From UBA3700 sp963592135 (GTDB lineage: Bacteria > Bacillota > Clostridia > Christensenellales > UBA3700), in assembly GCA_963592135.1 (NCBI GenBank), contig CAVAVP010000030.1, positions 1 through 64,000 on the forward strand: a DNA stretch of 64,000 nt. The letters run 5' to 3'. The notes under the pieces are model-generated. The model made no database searches. It had not been told where the DNA came from and was given only the letters and a program-made list of their open reading frames with translations. Position numbers and translations under genes: made by a program. Positions 26,901 through 36,653 of this stretch are shown one piece after another; positions within the stretch are counted from its first letter, which is position 1; the number at the start of each line of letters is the position of its first letter.

Positions 26901-29900
26901 TAACCACTTATATAAGCTTTTTCAAAGGTGGCTGGTTCATATTCATTATTAGAATCCGCAACAACATTAACAATTAAACTTGTAGTAACATTGTTTTTAT
27001 TAGTTACGCTAACTACTGCCATTCCCTTAGATAAACCAGTAATTTTACCTTTTGACATTGCTAAAATATTTCCATATGAAGCGGTCCAAGTGAATGTATC
27101 TTCAACATTATATCCTGTTAAGTATTTTGTTTGAGCTAAATCTATTTCTTGATTAACTGATATTTCTATTTCACTATTTACAAATTCAAACTTAGACTCT
27201 GTCAAATCAGTTTGAGCAGTTGGACCTTTAGAGTCTGATGTATCTCCTTTGTTATTTGTAGATGTTTGATTTCCCATATTAGAGATAGAATCGTAATAAA
27301 TATTAGCATTAAAAGCATAATCTACAACATAGAAATAAATGTATCCATTTAAAGTTTTAGATATAGCATCTGTTATATCTATCTTTAAACTCTTTGTTTG
27401 ACCAACTCCATCAGCGCTTGTAGCTACAGGATAGAAATCTTGTGCTGTTAGTGTTACATTTGTAGCGCTTGTTCCTTTACCTGTACAAATTCCAATTGCT
27501 TGAATATAGTGGTTATCGTACATCTCGATGTTTGCATAAACCTTTCCGTTTTCTGTTGTATATTTTATATCTGTAATTTCAGGTAATTCATAATCTACAT
27601 AGAAGTTTTGTGTATAGGTATCTGAAATTGTATTTTCTTCACTTTCCTCATCATATGTTCTATAGACATTTAATGTAACATTATATTTTCCATTATTGCT
27701 TAATCCTAAATTATATGGAGAGATAGTTACAGATAAATCTCCACCATAAAGCATTCCATAAGATGAATAATAGACTGTCTTAGTCACATAATCTAGTGAG
27801 CCCGTAACTAAAACACTGCCTGTTACCGAATCCGATACAACTAATTCAATTTTTTCTGCATTTCTAAGCAGTCCAAGTTGTATATATCCAAGAGCATACA
27901 TTGAAGAAGAATAAATTGACAAAGCTGAATATTCTTCATTTGCTGTTGGTTTTTCATAGCCTTCTGCGACCTCATATGCATATTCTCCCATAGGAATATA
28001 ATAGCTTCCTGCATATATGCCGTATGATGTAGATGCCCTCATTGCTGCGTCGCTACCACTTGCTTCTTCATACGCTGTTATATCTAGCATATTCGCATCA
28101 TTCCAGTCTCCATAGAATCCAATAAATGGACAAGTCAATGTATTAGTTCCATTTAGACAAATGTAGCCTTCAATATATGTTCCATTTGTAAATTTATCTA
28201 AAATAAGCATTGCATCGCTGTTTAAAGCAATTGTAATTTCTATTGTAGCACTTGAGAAAGCATCAACAGTTACAGTCCATTTATTATTATTAAAATTGCC
28301 GTTTTTTACAGCTATGATTGCAAAAGTTAAACTTTCATCTAGCCCGCTCATTTTATTCTCTTCTGTTAAAGCTTCTGTTAATACTTTTGCAGAAATTTCA
28401 TACGTTTCACTTGTAGTGTTAAAGTTAGAAACCTTTAGTTTTAGAACAAATGAATTACTTACATTATCTCCAAGTTCTATTTTCGTTTTATCTATTTCAT
28501 TACCCTCACTATCAAAAGTTGTAATAAAGGAACGTGCATTTATTGACTTATTTATATCTACAAGACCTGCACCTTGTGAACGTGGCGAATATAACTCTCC
28601 ATTAATATCTGTAAGAAGCGTTGTATTTGACATTAAAAGTTTTGAAGCAATCGTTGTTACTGAAACCTTATTTGATGAATCTATACCAAATACTGAAGCA
28701 TTTTCTTTTACATATTGTTTTATAACAGCAAATGCACCAGAGACATTTGGTGTTGCCATTGATGTTCCAGAGTTTGTCACATAACTTTGATCTAATCCTA
28801 AAGAATATACTCCTGAACCATATGCAACGATATCTACACCTAAAGATAAATTGTTATTTACTCCACTTGAAGAAAAACTAGAAATTCCAGAATAATAGTA
28901 AGATGAATCTAATAAAAGCGTTCCTTCATTTGAAATTGCGTTTTGTGCCAATATTTTACCAACTTTAGATGTTACTGAAATAGTAGGTATGGTATCTGAA
29001 CCTTGAATTCCAAATGTTACAGAGCCTTCAGTATTATTAACAATAATTACCCCTTTTGCACCCTTTTCTTTGGCTATTGCTATTTTTTCAGTTGCTGTCA
29101 TATCTGTAGATCTTTGTATAACTACTATTTTATTTATTACATCTATGCCAGCATAATCACTCTCTACTCCGTCTGCTATATCATCGCCATTTTTTAAGAT
29201 GATATAATCTAGCGAGTCTAGGGAAACAAAATCATTACAAAAATCACCATTTGATGAAGTTTTGTAATAGTAAACGTCATTGTACTCTATTTTTGAAGAG
29301 CCTACCATCATGTACTTGATTTCAGCAGCACTACCTATAGAATAAGAAGATACAAAGGAAGCTGGAGAACTAATTACACCATTATCTATGTTTTCTTTGC
29401 TAGCTAAGTCTCCACTTTCACCGCCAACAGCACTCGTTGTTGAGTTGCCTGATGCACAAACCACTGATATGCCTTGGCTTTCAAGTTTGTCTATAGCTAT
29501 CATCATTTCATCATCATCTTGATAACTAAATCCAGCAGAAGAACCTAGCGACATATTAACAACATCAACATTTAGTTTTAAACAATCCTCTAGCGCTGCG
29601 ATTATTGAATCGTCATACATTAAACCTTGAGAATCTGCTACCTTCATTAATGCTAATTGCGCATTTGGAACTACTCCTTTAAATGTAGATGAATTGCCTG
29701 CCAAGATTCCTGCCACATGAGTACCATGGGAAATGGTTGAGTCATATAAATCAACATCGTATTCGCCATAATCATAAGCGTATACAATTTTATCTGATAA
29801 ATACAAATCTGCAGCCGTTGCTCCTGATAAAGAATATGAATTTAAACTCTTGATTAATTCTTGAGTATAAGTGTCTTTTGAAACAGTTAAACTTGTTGAA

Positions 29901-30442
29901 GTTATATTTGAAAGCGCCTCATGAGTCACATCAAATGCTGCATCAATAACAGCAACCACCATCCCTTCGCCTTGGTATGAGGTAGTATTATTTATAACAC
30001 CTTCATTTGTTCCTGATGATGTAGAATAAGTTGATAATACAGTATATTGTGGACATATAGAAACACTCTTTACATAAGACAAGTTAGACAAACTTAAAAT
30101 ATCTTGTGCAAGTATTGTTATTGAACTTCCGTTAAAAAATTCAGAATATGTGTAATTCAGTGTCACCTCACATCCAAGTTTACTTAAATCATCAACTATG
30201 TTATGGCTCTTGTCATCACTGTATTTAACAATTACTCTAACCACTTCATCTAACGAAGCATTCAATATATTTTCAGTTAAGTAATTTTCAATATTACTAA
30301 TATCTATCTCCATGCCCGCTAGCGAGGTTAAAGTTGCTGAAACACTTGAACTTTCTTCACTATCCGCAAAACAAATAGAAGTTGTACATACAAGTACAAT
30401 TGCTAATACAATTATTAATAATACTGCTAAATTTTTTTTCAT
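23999..30442 (-). CDS. Giant surface subtilisin-like protease with leucine-rich repeats
   Basis: This protein has 2147 residues. A signal peptide (about 1-26) leads into a subtilase S8 domain with Asp167 (VIDAAFD), His239 (SHGTHVAG), Asn333 (ASGN) and Ser561 (GTSMATPNVSG). A PA-type insert lies at about 400-510, as in lactocepin/C5a-peptidase proteins. Fn3-like and Big_2-like beta domains follow. BspA-type LRR_5 repeats (about 1260-1960) carry recurrent units such as YAFANNASIKKV and AFYGCENLSTV. A helical stretch then leads to a C-terminal transmembrane helix (about 2079-2104) and a Lys-rich cytoplasmic tail. There is no LPXTG motif. The triad is intact, so it is probably an active cell-surface protease with an adhesion or host-interaction role. 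AGAGG precedes the ATG. Confidence 0.93.
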   Translation of the reverse strand: MKKNLAVLLIIVLAIVLVCTTSICFADSEESSSVSATLTSLAGMEIDISNIENYLTENILNASLDEVVRVIVKYSDDKSHNIVDDLSKLGCEVTLNYTYSEFFNGSSITILAQDILSLSNLSYVKSVSICPQYTVLSTYSTSSGTNEGVINNTTSYQGEGMVVAVIDAAFDVTHEALSNITSTSLTVSKDTYTQELIKSLNSYSLSGATAADLYLSDKIVYAYDYGEYDVDLYDSTISHGTHVAGILAGNSSTFKGVVPNAQLALMKVADSQGLMYDDSIIAALEDCLKLNVDVVNMSLGSSAGFSYQDDDEMMIAIDKLESQGISVVCASGNSTTSAVGGESGDLASKENIDNGVISSPASFVSSYSIGSAAEIKYMMVGSSKIEYNDVYYYKTSSNGDFCNDFVSLDSLDYIILKNGDDIADGVESDYAGIDVINKIVVIQRSTDMTATEKIAIAKEKGAKGVIIVNNTEGSVTFGIQGSDTIPTISVTSKVGKILAQNAISNEGTLLLDSSYYYSGISSFSSSGVNNNLSLGVDIVAYGSGVYSLGLDQSYVTNSGTSMATPNVSGAFAVIKQYVKENASVFGIDSSNKVSVTTIASKLLMSNTTLLTDINGELYSPRSQGAGLVDINKSINARSFITTFDSEGNEIDKTKIELGDNVSNSFVLKLKVSNFNTTSETYEISAKVLTEALTEENKMSGLDESLTFAIIAVKNGNFNNNKWTVTVDAFSSATIEITIALNSDAMLILDKFTNGTYIEGYICLNGTNTLTCPFIGFYGDWNDANMLDITAYEEASGSDAAMRASTSYGIYAGSYYIPMGEYAYEVAEGYEKPTANEEYSALSIYSSSMYALGYIQLGLLRNAEKIELVVSDSVTGSVLVTGSLDYVTKTVYYSSYGMLYGGDLSVTISPYNLGLSNNGKYNVTLNVYRTYDEESEENTISDTYTQNFYVDYELPEITDIKYTTENGKVYANIEMYDNHYIQAIGICTGKGTSATNVTLTAQDFYPVATSADGVGQTKSLKIDITDAISKTLNGYIYFYVVDYAFNANIYYDSISNMGNQTSTNNKGDTSDSKGPTAQTDLTESKFEFVNSEIEISVNQEIDLAQTKYLTGYNVEDTFTWTASYGNILAMSKGKITGLSKGMAVVSVTNKNNVTTSLIVNVVADSNNEYEPATFEKAYISGYIMKNTITEDGESFFNIDIESEEIKLAPNESLRFEYSYTPYNYNYVENPINISIEILDSQIVSEANGILTAKSAGSTIVTIKADGITIEEYKVTVSPETYINENKVLLACFSLDTNIDLSSENIVAISSKAFTYAKNAETIILPESCTTISEYAFANNASIKKVVFTNNKVTSIKNHAFSGDVCLESITLKGVAQVGDYAFENCSNLNEVILDSETVSNISISMLAFNGCSKLENFTIDGAKTPNIIIDNMLVMSLDYESILTNSTIKSIGKNVFSNLKNESTIDLTQTNIERIENGAFEGNGDIKYVYLPSSVNYIGSNAFKDCENLSTVNIKEGSGELYIGSHAFANTSIDIINIKDKTTTLGDYVFKGDTSLVCAMLGAVQKIGAYTFAKCTSLQKVVFSDGSIELGTYTFAPITENNKTYYLSKLSTVTIPNTITSIGEYVFAYCTSLKNLETSNIESVGDYSFYGCTSLNSLAFNKASNIGYAAFANSSLQSIEIGNSLTNETIEIDGVAFYGCENLSTVKWPTSEGISIKVGYGSFYKCTSLATSSSFIIGGFRPTTSSGINLSRVESVDDYGFAYCEALNRIDLTNCKEIGYAAFAECSKLTAITLGSVESIEDLAFINTKITKVTLPSTLTFLGMAVFGGTSALVSVEDNNNLVLDETSDGYSIIYTKLDNGSLMLAYYPISSTSTSYSIKANTSYISSYAFYNAQSLKSVTIPATVKYIGHAAFYGCASLSSVYFSGTSVPALLAEYNSDVDELYCNFVNYVSDVEGLTLYVGSNSVKQAFNNNPTWSSFFNSIKVSSSIDIVDDIVDLDKFKNSLNSFGDEVTEKNYKQFEKIVTMFSNLSSKDVEELRSTQEGEILYNKYNTLLSQYNELNTGSSADTSTDLDSIPQWAIILLVVGGALVILGITGFVFVYLSKGMLRKNNVVVKNSEENIENIEKKKVEKKEKKKDDFNDIFKDN

Positions 30443-30449
30443 TTTTCCT

Positions 30450-31640
30450 CTACTTTAGATTATAAAACTTTGCTAATTTTTCAAATTGAGGAAGAGAATT
30501 TACTATTGTATTATAAGATACACAATATGCGATTCTTACATAGCCTTTGCATCCAAAGGAAGATGCTGGGACTACTAAGATGTTATATTTTTTCGCCTCT
30601 TTTACAAATTCATGATCATCCTCAGTTGGAGTTTTCATAAATAAATAGAAAGCTCCCTCAGGTTTAACACATTCAAATCCTAGTTTTGTTAAACCATTAT
30701 ATAGTTCTACTCTATTTTTGTTATATGCTTCTACATCTGTTTTTTCATTTAAACTCTCTTTGATTAATTTTTGTTGTAATGATGGAGCATTAACAAATCC
30801 TAAAATTCTTGTAGCAACTCCAGCTGCCGCAAAAACATCTTCATAATCATCAATTTCATTTGGAATTACAAGATAACCTATTCTCTCACCAGGTAGAGAT
30901 AAAGATTTAGAATAAGAATAACCTACAATTGTATTTCTGTAATATTTTGTTAAGTATGGAACTTCTATATCTGAGTATACTAATTCTCTATATGGTTCAT
31001 CTGAAATTAGATAAATACTTGTTTTGTATTCTTGTTGCTTTTTCTCAAGAATTGCTGCAATTTTTTCAATCCATTCTTTTTTATAAATAATACCTGTTGG
31101 GTTATTAGGGTTATTTATAATAATAGCTTTAGTCTTATTAGTAATTTTGTTTTCAAAATCCTCATAATTTGGTTCAAATGTTGGAGGATTTGGATTTACT
31201 ACAACTAAATTTGCATCAAAATTTGACGCATAATTTTTATATTCACCAAAAAATGGTGCAAAAGTTATAACTTCATCATTTGGATCTAAGAAAGTCTTAA
31301 AAATAACATTTAAGCCGCCTGCGGCTCCAACAGTCATAACAATATTGTTTTCATTAAAGTTTGTACTGAATCTTTTATTGATAGAGTTTGCAATAGCGTT
31401 TCTTACGTCTTCATATCCAGAATTACTCATATATCCATGTAAAACAACAGGATCAACAGAGTCTACTATCTTCTTTATGTTTTCATTAACCGCCTTTGGT
31501 GCGGCAACATTTGGATTACCTAAAGAAAAATCAAAAACATTTTCTGCACCATATTTTGCTGCCATTTGTTTTCCTTCTTCAAACATCGCTCTAATAACAG
31601 AAGAGCCTTTTACTAAACCTACCATCTTTTTTGAAATCAT
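30450..31640 (-). CDS. Pyridoxal-phosphate-dependent aminotransferase (class I)
   Basis: This 396-residue fold-type I aminotransferase resembles the AspB/aspartate-aminotransferase-like group. IIINNPNNPTGIIY and the PLP-lysine segment GYSYSKSLSLPGERIGY are visible, as are SLGNPNVAAPKAV near the N-terminus and the C-terminal Arg block KGYVRIAYCVS. Exact substrate is uncertain. GAGGTTG precedes the ATG. It is 7 nt upstream of the subtilase gene and likely heads this transcription unit. Confidence 0.93.
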   Translation of the reverse strand: MISKKMVGLVKGSSVIRAMFEEGKQMAAKYGAENVFDFSLGNPNVAAPKAVNENIKKIVDSVDPVVLHGYMSNSGYEDVRNAIANSINKRFSTNFNENNIVMTVGAAGGLNVIFKTFLDPNDEVITFAPFFGEYKNYASNFDANLVVVNPNPPTFEPNYEDFENKITNKTKAIIINNPNNPTGIIYKKEWIEKIAAILEKKQQEYKTSIYLISDEPYRELVYSDIEVPYLTKYYRNTIVGYSYSKSLSLPGERIGYLVIPNEIDDYEDVFAAAGVATRILGFVNAPSLQQKLIKESLNEKTDVEAYNKNRVELYNGLTKLGFECVKPEGAFYLFMKTPTEDDHEFVKEAKKYNILVVPASSFGCKGYVRIAYCVSYNTIVNSLPQFEKLAKFYNLK

Positions 31641-31737
31641 TTTTCAACCTCACTAAAATTATATTTTTGTTAACTAAAGAATACTTAAAGTTATTATTTT
31701 TCTTTTTTGTCAATTAAATATTATACAATTATAATAT

Positions 31738-33006
31738 TTAGTATTCAATCTCTTTTCTTAATCCCTTTGGATAATGATTTTTTGCCCAAGTGCCATCGCC
31801 TTTAAACCAACCAAGAGGATAACCATCTACGCACACAATACCCCATCCTTTTATAGATGTTTCTATTGCTTCGCCTTGTAAAAATTTATATACTTCTTTA
31901 TCTTGAGAGCTTAAATCTATTACATTTTTAAAATCTTCCCTTTTTAATGCAAGTGCAAGGGAATGTGATGGTTCAAATCTGTTTTTCTTTAATTCTCCTA
32001 AATGAAGGCCACATCTTAAAACTTTTAGACCATCTAGTTTATCTATAGGAGATAAATATAAATTATCTCCAAATTGCGTATTATATTCTATATTTACATT
32101 TAAAAAATCTTTCACAAACTTAACAAAATCCTGATTTTGTTTTATCTTCTTTATTGGTAAATTTAAATTTGATTTACTTATATCTCCTCTTTCAAACAAA
32201 GCAAAAAAATGCCCCTCTCCATTTTCTCTATGAGGCCAAAGTTTATGTGATTTTATCAATTTAAAATCTGGGTATTTACTTAAAAACCACTCCGCTATAT
32301 CTTCATCTTCCTGTATTGAGAAAGTACAAGTTGAATAGATTATTCTTCCATTTTCTTGCAGCAAATCCACCGCATTTTCTAAAATTTCTTTTTGTCTTTC
32401 AGCACACATTAAAACATTTTCTCTAGACCATTCATTAGTAGCTTCTGGTATTTTTCTAAACATACCCTCTCCAGAGCATGGCGCATCTACAATTATCTTA
32501 TTGAAAAAATTTTTAAATCTCTTTTTTAACTTCGATGTATCTTCATTAATAACTACAGCATTTTTAATTCCCATCCTTTCGATATTTGAAGAGAGCACCT
32601 TAGCCCTATTTGGAATTATTTCATTTGATACAATTAATCCTTGATTATTTAAATATATTGCAGCTTGTGTACTTTTTCCGCCAGGTGCTGCACACATATC
32701 TAAAACAAAATCTCCTTCATTTATTTCAAGATTTTTTGCAACCATCATAGCGCTTGGCTCTTGAATATAATAAAGTCCCATTTCGTGGTATACATGCTTA
32801 CCTGGCGTATCTTTGTTTGTATAATAAAAACCTTCACTGCACCATGGAACACTTGTTAATAAAAATGGCAACATGTCTTTATTTTTAAGTTTTAGAGTAT
32901 TAATTCTTAATCCTTTATAACTTTCATTATTATATGTAGATATAAAGTCTTCGTACTCTTTATCTAAGATCAATTTTATATCTTCTTTAAAATCTTGCGG
33001 CAACAT
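31738..33006 (-). CDS. rsmF: rRNA (cytosine-C5-)-methyltransferase, RsmF type
   Basis: This 422-residue NOL1/NOP2/Sun-family SAM enzyme methylates C5 of cytosine in 16S rRNA. SAM motif I reads DMCAAPGGKSTQAA. The two catalytic Cys lie in VDAPCSGEGMFRK and STCTFSIQEDE, and the C-terminal RsmF recognition domain is present. It overlaps the upstream SGNH-like gene by 20 nt, so it rides on the acylation operon's transcript. A 10-bp AT-only inverted repeat around 31716-31739 follows the stop. Confidence 0.93.
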   Translation of the reverse strand: MLPQDFKEDIKLILDKEYEDFISTYNNESYKGLRINTLKLKNKDMLPFLLTSVPWCSEGFYYTNKDTPGKHVYHEMGLYYIQEPSAMMVAKNLEINEGDFVLDMCAAPGGKSTQAAIYLNNQGLIVSNEIIPNRAKVLSSNIERMGIKNAVVINEDTSKLKKRFKNFFNKIIVDAPCSGEGMFRKIPEATNEWSRENVLMCAERQKEILENAVDLLQENGRIIYSTCTFSIQEDEDIAEWFLSKYPDFKLIKSHKLWPHRENGEGHFFALFERGDISKSNLNLPIKKIKQNQDFVKFVKDFLNVNIEYNTQFGDNLYLSPIDKLDGLKVLRCGLHLGELKKNRFEPSHSLALALKREDFKNVIDLSSQDKEVYKFLQGEAIETSIKGWGIVCVDGYPLGWFKGDGTWAKNHYPKGLRKEIEY

Positions 33007-34033
33007 AATTTTCCATATCCTTTTTCATTGAACCGGGCACATTATCTGATATTTTTATTGAATAAGTAAATATATTATACAAAGAACTTTCATAAATGTC
33101 TTTTATGATTATTTGAGTAAAGAAATCTGCCCCGTATGAATTTAAATGAAAATCCTCATTATAGAATAATCTATAAGATAGTTTTGTATCTACAAGGCTA
33201 TTTATTGCCTCTAATTCTATTTGGTCTTCCCAACTTTCTTCAAAGGCTTTTATAGTTTCTGTTGTTGTTGATATATTTTTTGAAATATTATTATAAGGTC
33301 CATAAGCAAATAATATTTTTGCCCCCTTTTGTCTTAACTTATTAGCCCAATTTTTTATATATAAAGTAAGTTCTTCGTTTATTATTTCAGGACCCACATA
33401 AGTTGTCTCTCTATCTGTTTTTCCTTCCATTATATTAGCTTCTCTAAAATAATTAAGTCGACCTTTTTCGTCAAAAGATTTAATAGAATAAACCGTATTT
33501 TCATGGTCTATTGAGGCATGGTTATATAGCATTGCGCAAACATCTTTTAAATATTCAGTAAGACCGGCAATATAGCTTGCCTTATTTTTTTCACTTAAAT
33601 CCTTAAACATAGATGGAGAATTTATAGAAGCTTTAATTGCAATATCTGGCGTAAAATATATTGGCATAGAACCTTTATAAATATCGTACATAAGAATAAC
33701 GGTATCTTTACTAGTTATATACGGCTCTACCCAATCCATCATAACTGTATTACCAACGGCACCATACAAACCGAATATAACTACTTTTTTATTAAATTCT
33801 TTTTCTACATCTTCTGCATTAATTCCAAATAAAAGCGATGAACTTCCAACAAATACTATTCTATCTTCACCTTTTGTTTTTTTTAGGTAGTTATATTGTA
33901 TTTGCAATCCTCTTTCGTATGAATCGCTATATACATCAGCACACATTATAAAGCAAGCCATTCCGCCTATTGGTATTAAAACTAATAGAATAAGACATGT
34001 TATATAAATTATAGCTTTCTTTTTTTTTGTCAT
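32987..34033 (-). CDS. SGNH-hydrolase-like extracytoplasmic protein, copy 2
   Basis: This 348-residue protein has a basic N-terminus, a single membrane anchor (about residues 6-30), and an outside-facing domain. A GDS-like strand-loop VFVGSSSLLFGIN and a C-terminal EDFHLNSYGADFF block place the nucleophile Ser and His of an SGNH/DltD/AlgX-like fold. It is a paralogue of the next gene upstream. Where copy 1 has YDSVYHLN, this copy has YNEDFHLN, so the Asp position differs. Its role is probably as an accessory or acyl-transfer partner of the MBOAT. The overlap with rsmF is 20 nt. Confidence 0.75.
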   Translation of the reverse strand: MTKKKKAIIYITCLILLVLIPIGGMACFIMCADVYSDSYERGLQIQYNYLKKTKGEDRIVFVGSSSLLFGINAEDVEKEFNKKVVIFGLYGAVGNTVMMDWVEPYITSKDTVILMYDIYKGSMPIYFTPDIAIKASINSPSMFKDLSEKNKASYIAGLTEYLKDVCAMLYNHASIDHENTVYSIKSFDEKGRLNYFREANIMEGKTDRETTYVGPEIINEELTLYIKNWANKLRQKGAKILFAYGPYNNISKNISTTTETIKAFEESWEDQIELEAINSLVDTKLSYRLFYNEDFHLNSYGADFFTQIIIKDIYESSLYNIFTYSIKISDNVPGSMKKDMENYVAARF

Positions 34034-35047
34034 TTATGCTATCTCACTTGGAATTACAATTTCATAATTAGTTTCACCATATATTTGCATTTCTATATTT
34101 CTTATCATATAGGAAGTAAAATATTGAGCACCATATGAATTTAAATGATAAACACTATCGTAAAAATAAGAATCTGGAAGATAACAATCCCACATATTAT
34201 TAATAGATTCTATTCCTATTTGAGATTCCCATTCATCACTAAATGCTTCAACGCTTTCTTTAGTTGTATCCTTATGCTTGCATAAGTCCTTATCCATAGG
34301 TCCATAACTAAAATAAACGACGGCTCTATTTTCTCTTAATTCATCTGCCCAGTCATTTATATAAGAAGTCCATTCTGAATTTATTTTACTAGGGCTTATA
34401 TAACATATAGTTTGTTCTTCTTTATTAACACCGCCCATAATGTTTGAATCTCTAAAATATGTTAATCTCCCCTTTTCATCAAAAGAAGTAATTGTATAAC
34501 AAGACCTATATTGTCTTGGTCTTTTAGCCTGATTATATGAATAAATATTGTCCTTCATATAACTAGGCAAGTGAGCTAAATATTGACACTTATCTCTTGA
34601 GTTTAAATCTGAAAACATTTCATAGTTTCTAAACGTTCCCTCAATTGTTAAAGTTGAAGAAAAATATGGATTCATAGCGTAATCATATATGTCGTACATA
34701 TAAATTACTAAATCCCCTGGTGTTATATATTTTCTTGTCCAATCTAAAATACATTCATTACCAATTGCGCCATATGAGCCAAACAATACAACTGCATTAT
34801 AACCTTTATTTTTAAATTTTTTTTCAATCATATCTACATTTAATCCAAAAACTAAAGATGAGGTACCAACAAACACTATTCTTTGAGTATTTTGTGTTTC
34901 TTTTAAATAATTGTATTGTAAAACTAAAGATCTTGCGTAAGAATTTTGATAATAATCCGGATACAATAAGACTATTCCTATTATTGTGGTAAACGGAATT
35001 AAAATAACTAAAAATATTATTAATAAATAACTAACTACTTTTTTCAT
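34034..35047 (-). CDS. SGNH-hydrolase-like extracytoplasmic protein, copy 1
   Basis: This 337-residue protein has one N-terminal transmembrane helix followed by an extracytoplasmic SGNH-like domain. The nucleophile block is VFVGTSSLVFGLN and the C-terminal His block FYDSVYHLNSYGA. The central SFDEKGRLTYFRDSNIMGG segment is shared with copy 2 (SFDEKGRLNYFREANIMEG), proving tandem duplication. In dlt- and alg-type systems such proteins complete acyl transfer to the polymer outside the cell. It lies between the MBOAT gene (1-nt gap) and copy 2. Confidence 0.78.
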   Translation of the reverse strand: MKKVVSYLLIIFLVILIPFTTIIGIVLLYPDYYQNSYARSLVLQYNYLKETQNTQRIVFVGTSSLVFGLNVDMIEKKFKNKGYNAVVLFGSYGAIGNECILDWTRKYITPGDLVIYMYDIYDYAMNPYFSSTLTIEGTFRNYEMFSDLNSRDKCQYLAHLPSYMKDNIYSYNQAKRPRQYRSCYTITSFDEKGRLTYFRDSNIMGGVNKEEQTICYISPSKINSEWTSYINDWADELRENRAVVYFSYGPMDKDLCKHKDTTKESVEAFSDEWESQIGIESINNMWDCYLPDSYFYDSVYHLNSYGAQYFTSYMIRNIEMQIYGETNYEIVIPSEIA

Positions 35048-35048
35048 A

Positions 35049-36653
35049 CTAAAAATCGAAGTAAATAAATCCCCCTGTTTGGCCGCCTAAGGATTTTACA
35101 AGAATAAATGAAGCAATTGTTATTACAATCATGATTATACAATTTAATGTAGCTTGTTTTCTCCATACAGCAACTCTTGCATCATCAACTGGCAAATTTT
35201 TATAATCTATAAATTGGTGATTCATAACTCCCCAAACAACACATAAAATAATTATTTGAACCCAGTATATATAGATATTTATTATTTCAGAATCAAAGAC
35301 ACTTCCAAAACTTACAAACTCATTAATCCCACTGCCGCTAAACATAGCATTTATATAACTTACGAAATTATTTAAACTTGTTGACCTAAATAAAATATAC
35401 CCGAAACAAACAATTGTCATTGTTCTAAAAACTTGGAAGCAATTAAATACTTTATTTGTACTTGATATATGTAATACTTCTTTTATTTTTTTATAAACTG
35501 GATCTAGTATAAGCCCACTTATAATAATTAAACCATAGAACATTCCATGGAAAACATATGTCCAACTTGCGCCATGCCAAAGTCCAATTAAAAACCATGT
35601 TACAAATAAACTTAAAGATGTAGCTATAATTGAACCAAGCTTTTTATGTTTACTCTTTAGAAGTTTAGTGCACAATTTCGATCTAAGTAGTGGATAGTAT
35701 ACATAATCTCTAAAGAAAGCTCCTAAGGAAATATGCCATCTTCTCCAATATTCTGGAATTGTTTTTGATAAATATGGTCTATCAAAGTTTTCATCTAAAT
35801 TTATTCCTAGCAATTTAGCAGAACCTAAAGCAATATCCATAAATCCTGAAAAATCTGCAAAAAGTTGAATTGCATAACCTATCGCACCTAAAGCACCAAC
35901 AATACCAAATGCGTTTGTTGAATTTGCAAAAACATCATTAACAAATATTCCAACAAAATCTGCAATTGCTATCTTTTTAAAATATCCTAAAATTATTCTT
36001 TGAGTTCCTTCAAAAACATTATCATAATTTAATTTATGTTCTTGTAGCAATTGAGGAGCTAACGTGTTATATCTACCAATTGGGCCTTGTAATATCTGTG
36101 GAAAAAATGATATAAATAATGCATATTTAAATAAATCCTTTTCCGCATCTATTGTTCCACGATAAACATCTATACAATAACCGATTGACTGGAATATATA
36201 GAACGATAAGCCCAGCGGAAGAACAAAATTTAATTCATTCCAAGAAAGATTAGCTCCCATCAAATTTAAAAGTGAAACCACATTTCCACAAATAAAATCA
36301 ATATATTTAACAACTAAAAGAATTCCTAAGTTTAAAATAATTCCGATTGCTAGAATCCAACTTCTTTTAGTATTATATATTCTCTTTATAACCTTCTTTT
36401 TGTCTTTTGTTATATTCTCTTTTAAGGATATTTCCTTTTCCTGTTTTTTATTCATTAAGTCTATAAGCAACCCAACAAAATATGTTATTAAAATTGAGGC
36501 AACTAAATAAATAAAATAAGTAAAACCAGCTATTAAATAAAAAACTAAGGAAGACGCAAGCAAAACTCCCCATTGATATTTTTTAGGAAGAACATAGTAT
36601 AAAACAAATACTATAGCAATAAAAAGTAGGTACCAAGCAGATGTAAAACTCAT
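35049..36653 (-). CDS. MBOAT-family O-acyltransferase (DltB/AlgI-like)
   Basis: This 534-residue multi-pass membrane protein has the MBOAT core. PQILQGPIGRYNTL is the canonical DltB/AlgI entry motif, EYWRRWHISLGAFFRDYVY contains His307, and GLWHGASWTYVFHG contains the likely catalytic His360. Such proteins move an acyl group from a cytoplasmic donor to an extracytoplasmic polymer. The adjacent acyl carrier protein and FkbH-like gene predict a carrier-bound acyl donor. GGAGG precedes the ATG, and its start overlaps the stop of the 118-aa gene (TAATG). Confidence 0.95.
   Translation of the reverse strand: MSFTSAWYLLFIAIVFVLYYVLPKKYQWGVLLASSLVFYLIAGFTYFIYLVASILITYFVGLLIDLMNKKQEKEISLKENITKDKKKVIKRIYNTKRSWILAIGIILNLGILLVVKYIDFICGNVVSLLNLMGANLSWNELNFVLPLGLSFYIFQSIGYCIDVYRGTIDAEKDLFKYALFISFFPQILQGPIGRYNTLAPQLLQEHKLNYDNVFEGTQRIILGYFKKIAIADFVGIFVNDVFANSTNAFGIVGALGAIGYAIQLFADFSGFMDIALGSAKLLGINLDENFDRPYLSKTIPEYWRRWHISLGAFFRDYVYYPLLRSKLCTKLLKSKHKKLGSIIATSLSLFVTWFLIGLWHGASWTYVFHGMFYGLIIISGLILDPVYKKIKEVLHISSTNKVFNCFQVFRTMTIVCFGYILFRSTSLNNFVSYINAMFSGSGINEFVSFGSVFDSEIINIYIYWVQIIILCVVWGVMNHQFIDYKNLPVDDARVAVWRKQATLNCIIMIVITIASFILVKSLGGQTGGFIYFDF

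Noticed and set aside
31716..31739. AT-only 10-bp inverted repeat after rsmF as a terminator
   Set aside because: It has no GC in the stem and no T-run; I could not call it a terminator with confidence.
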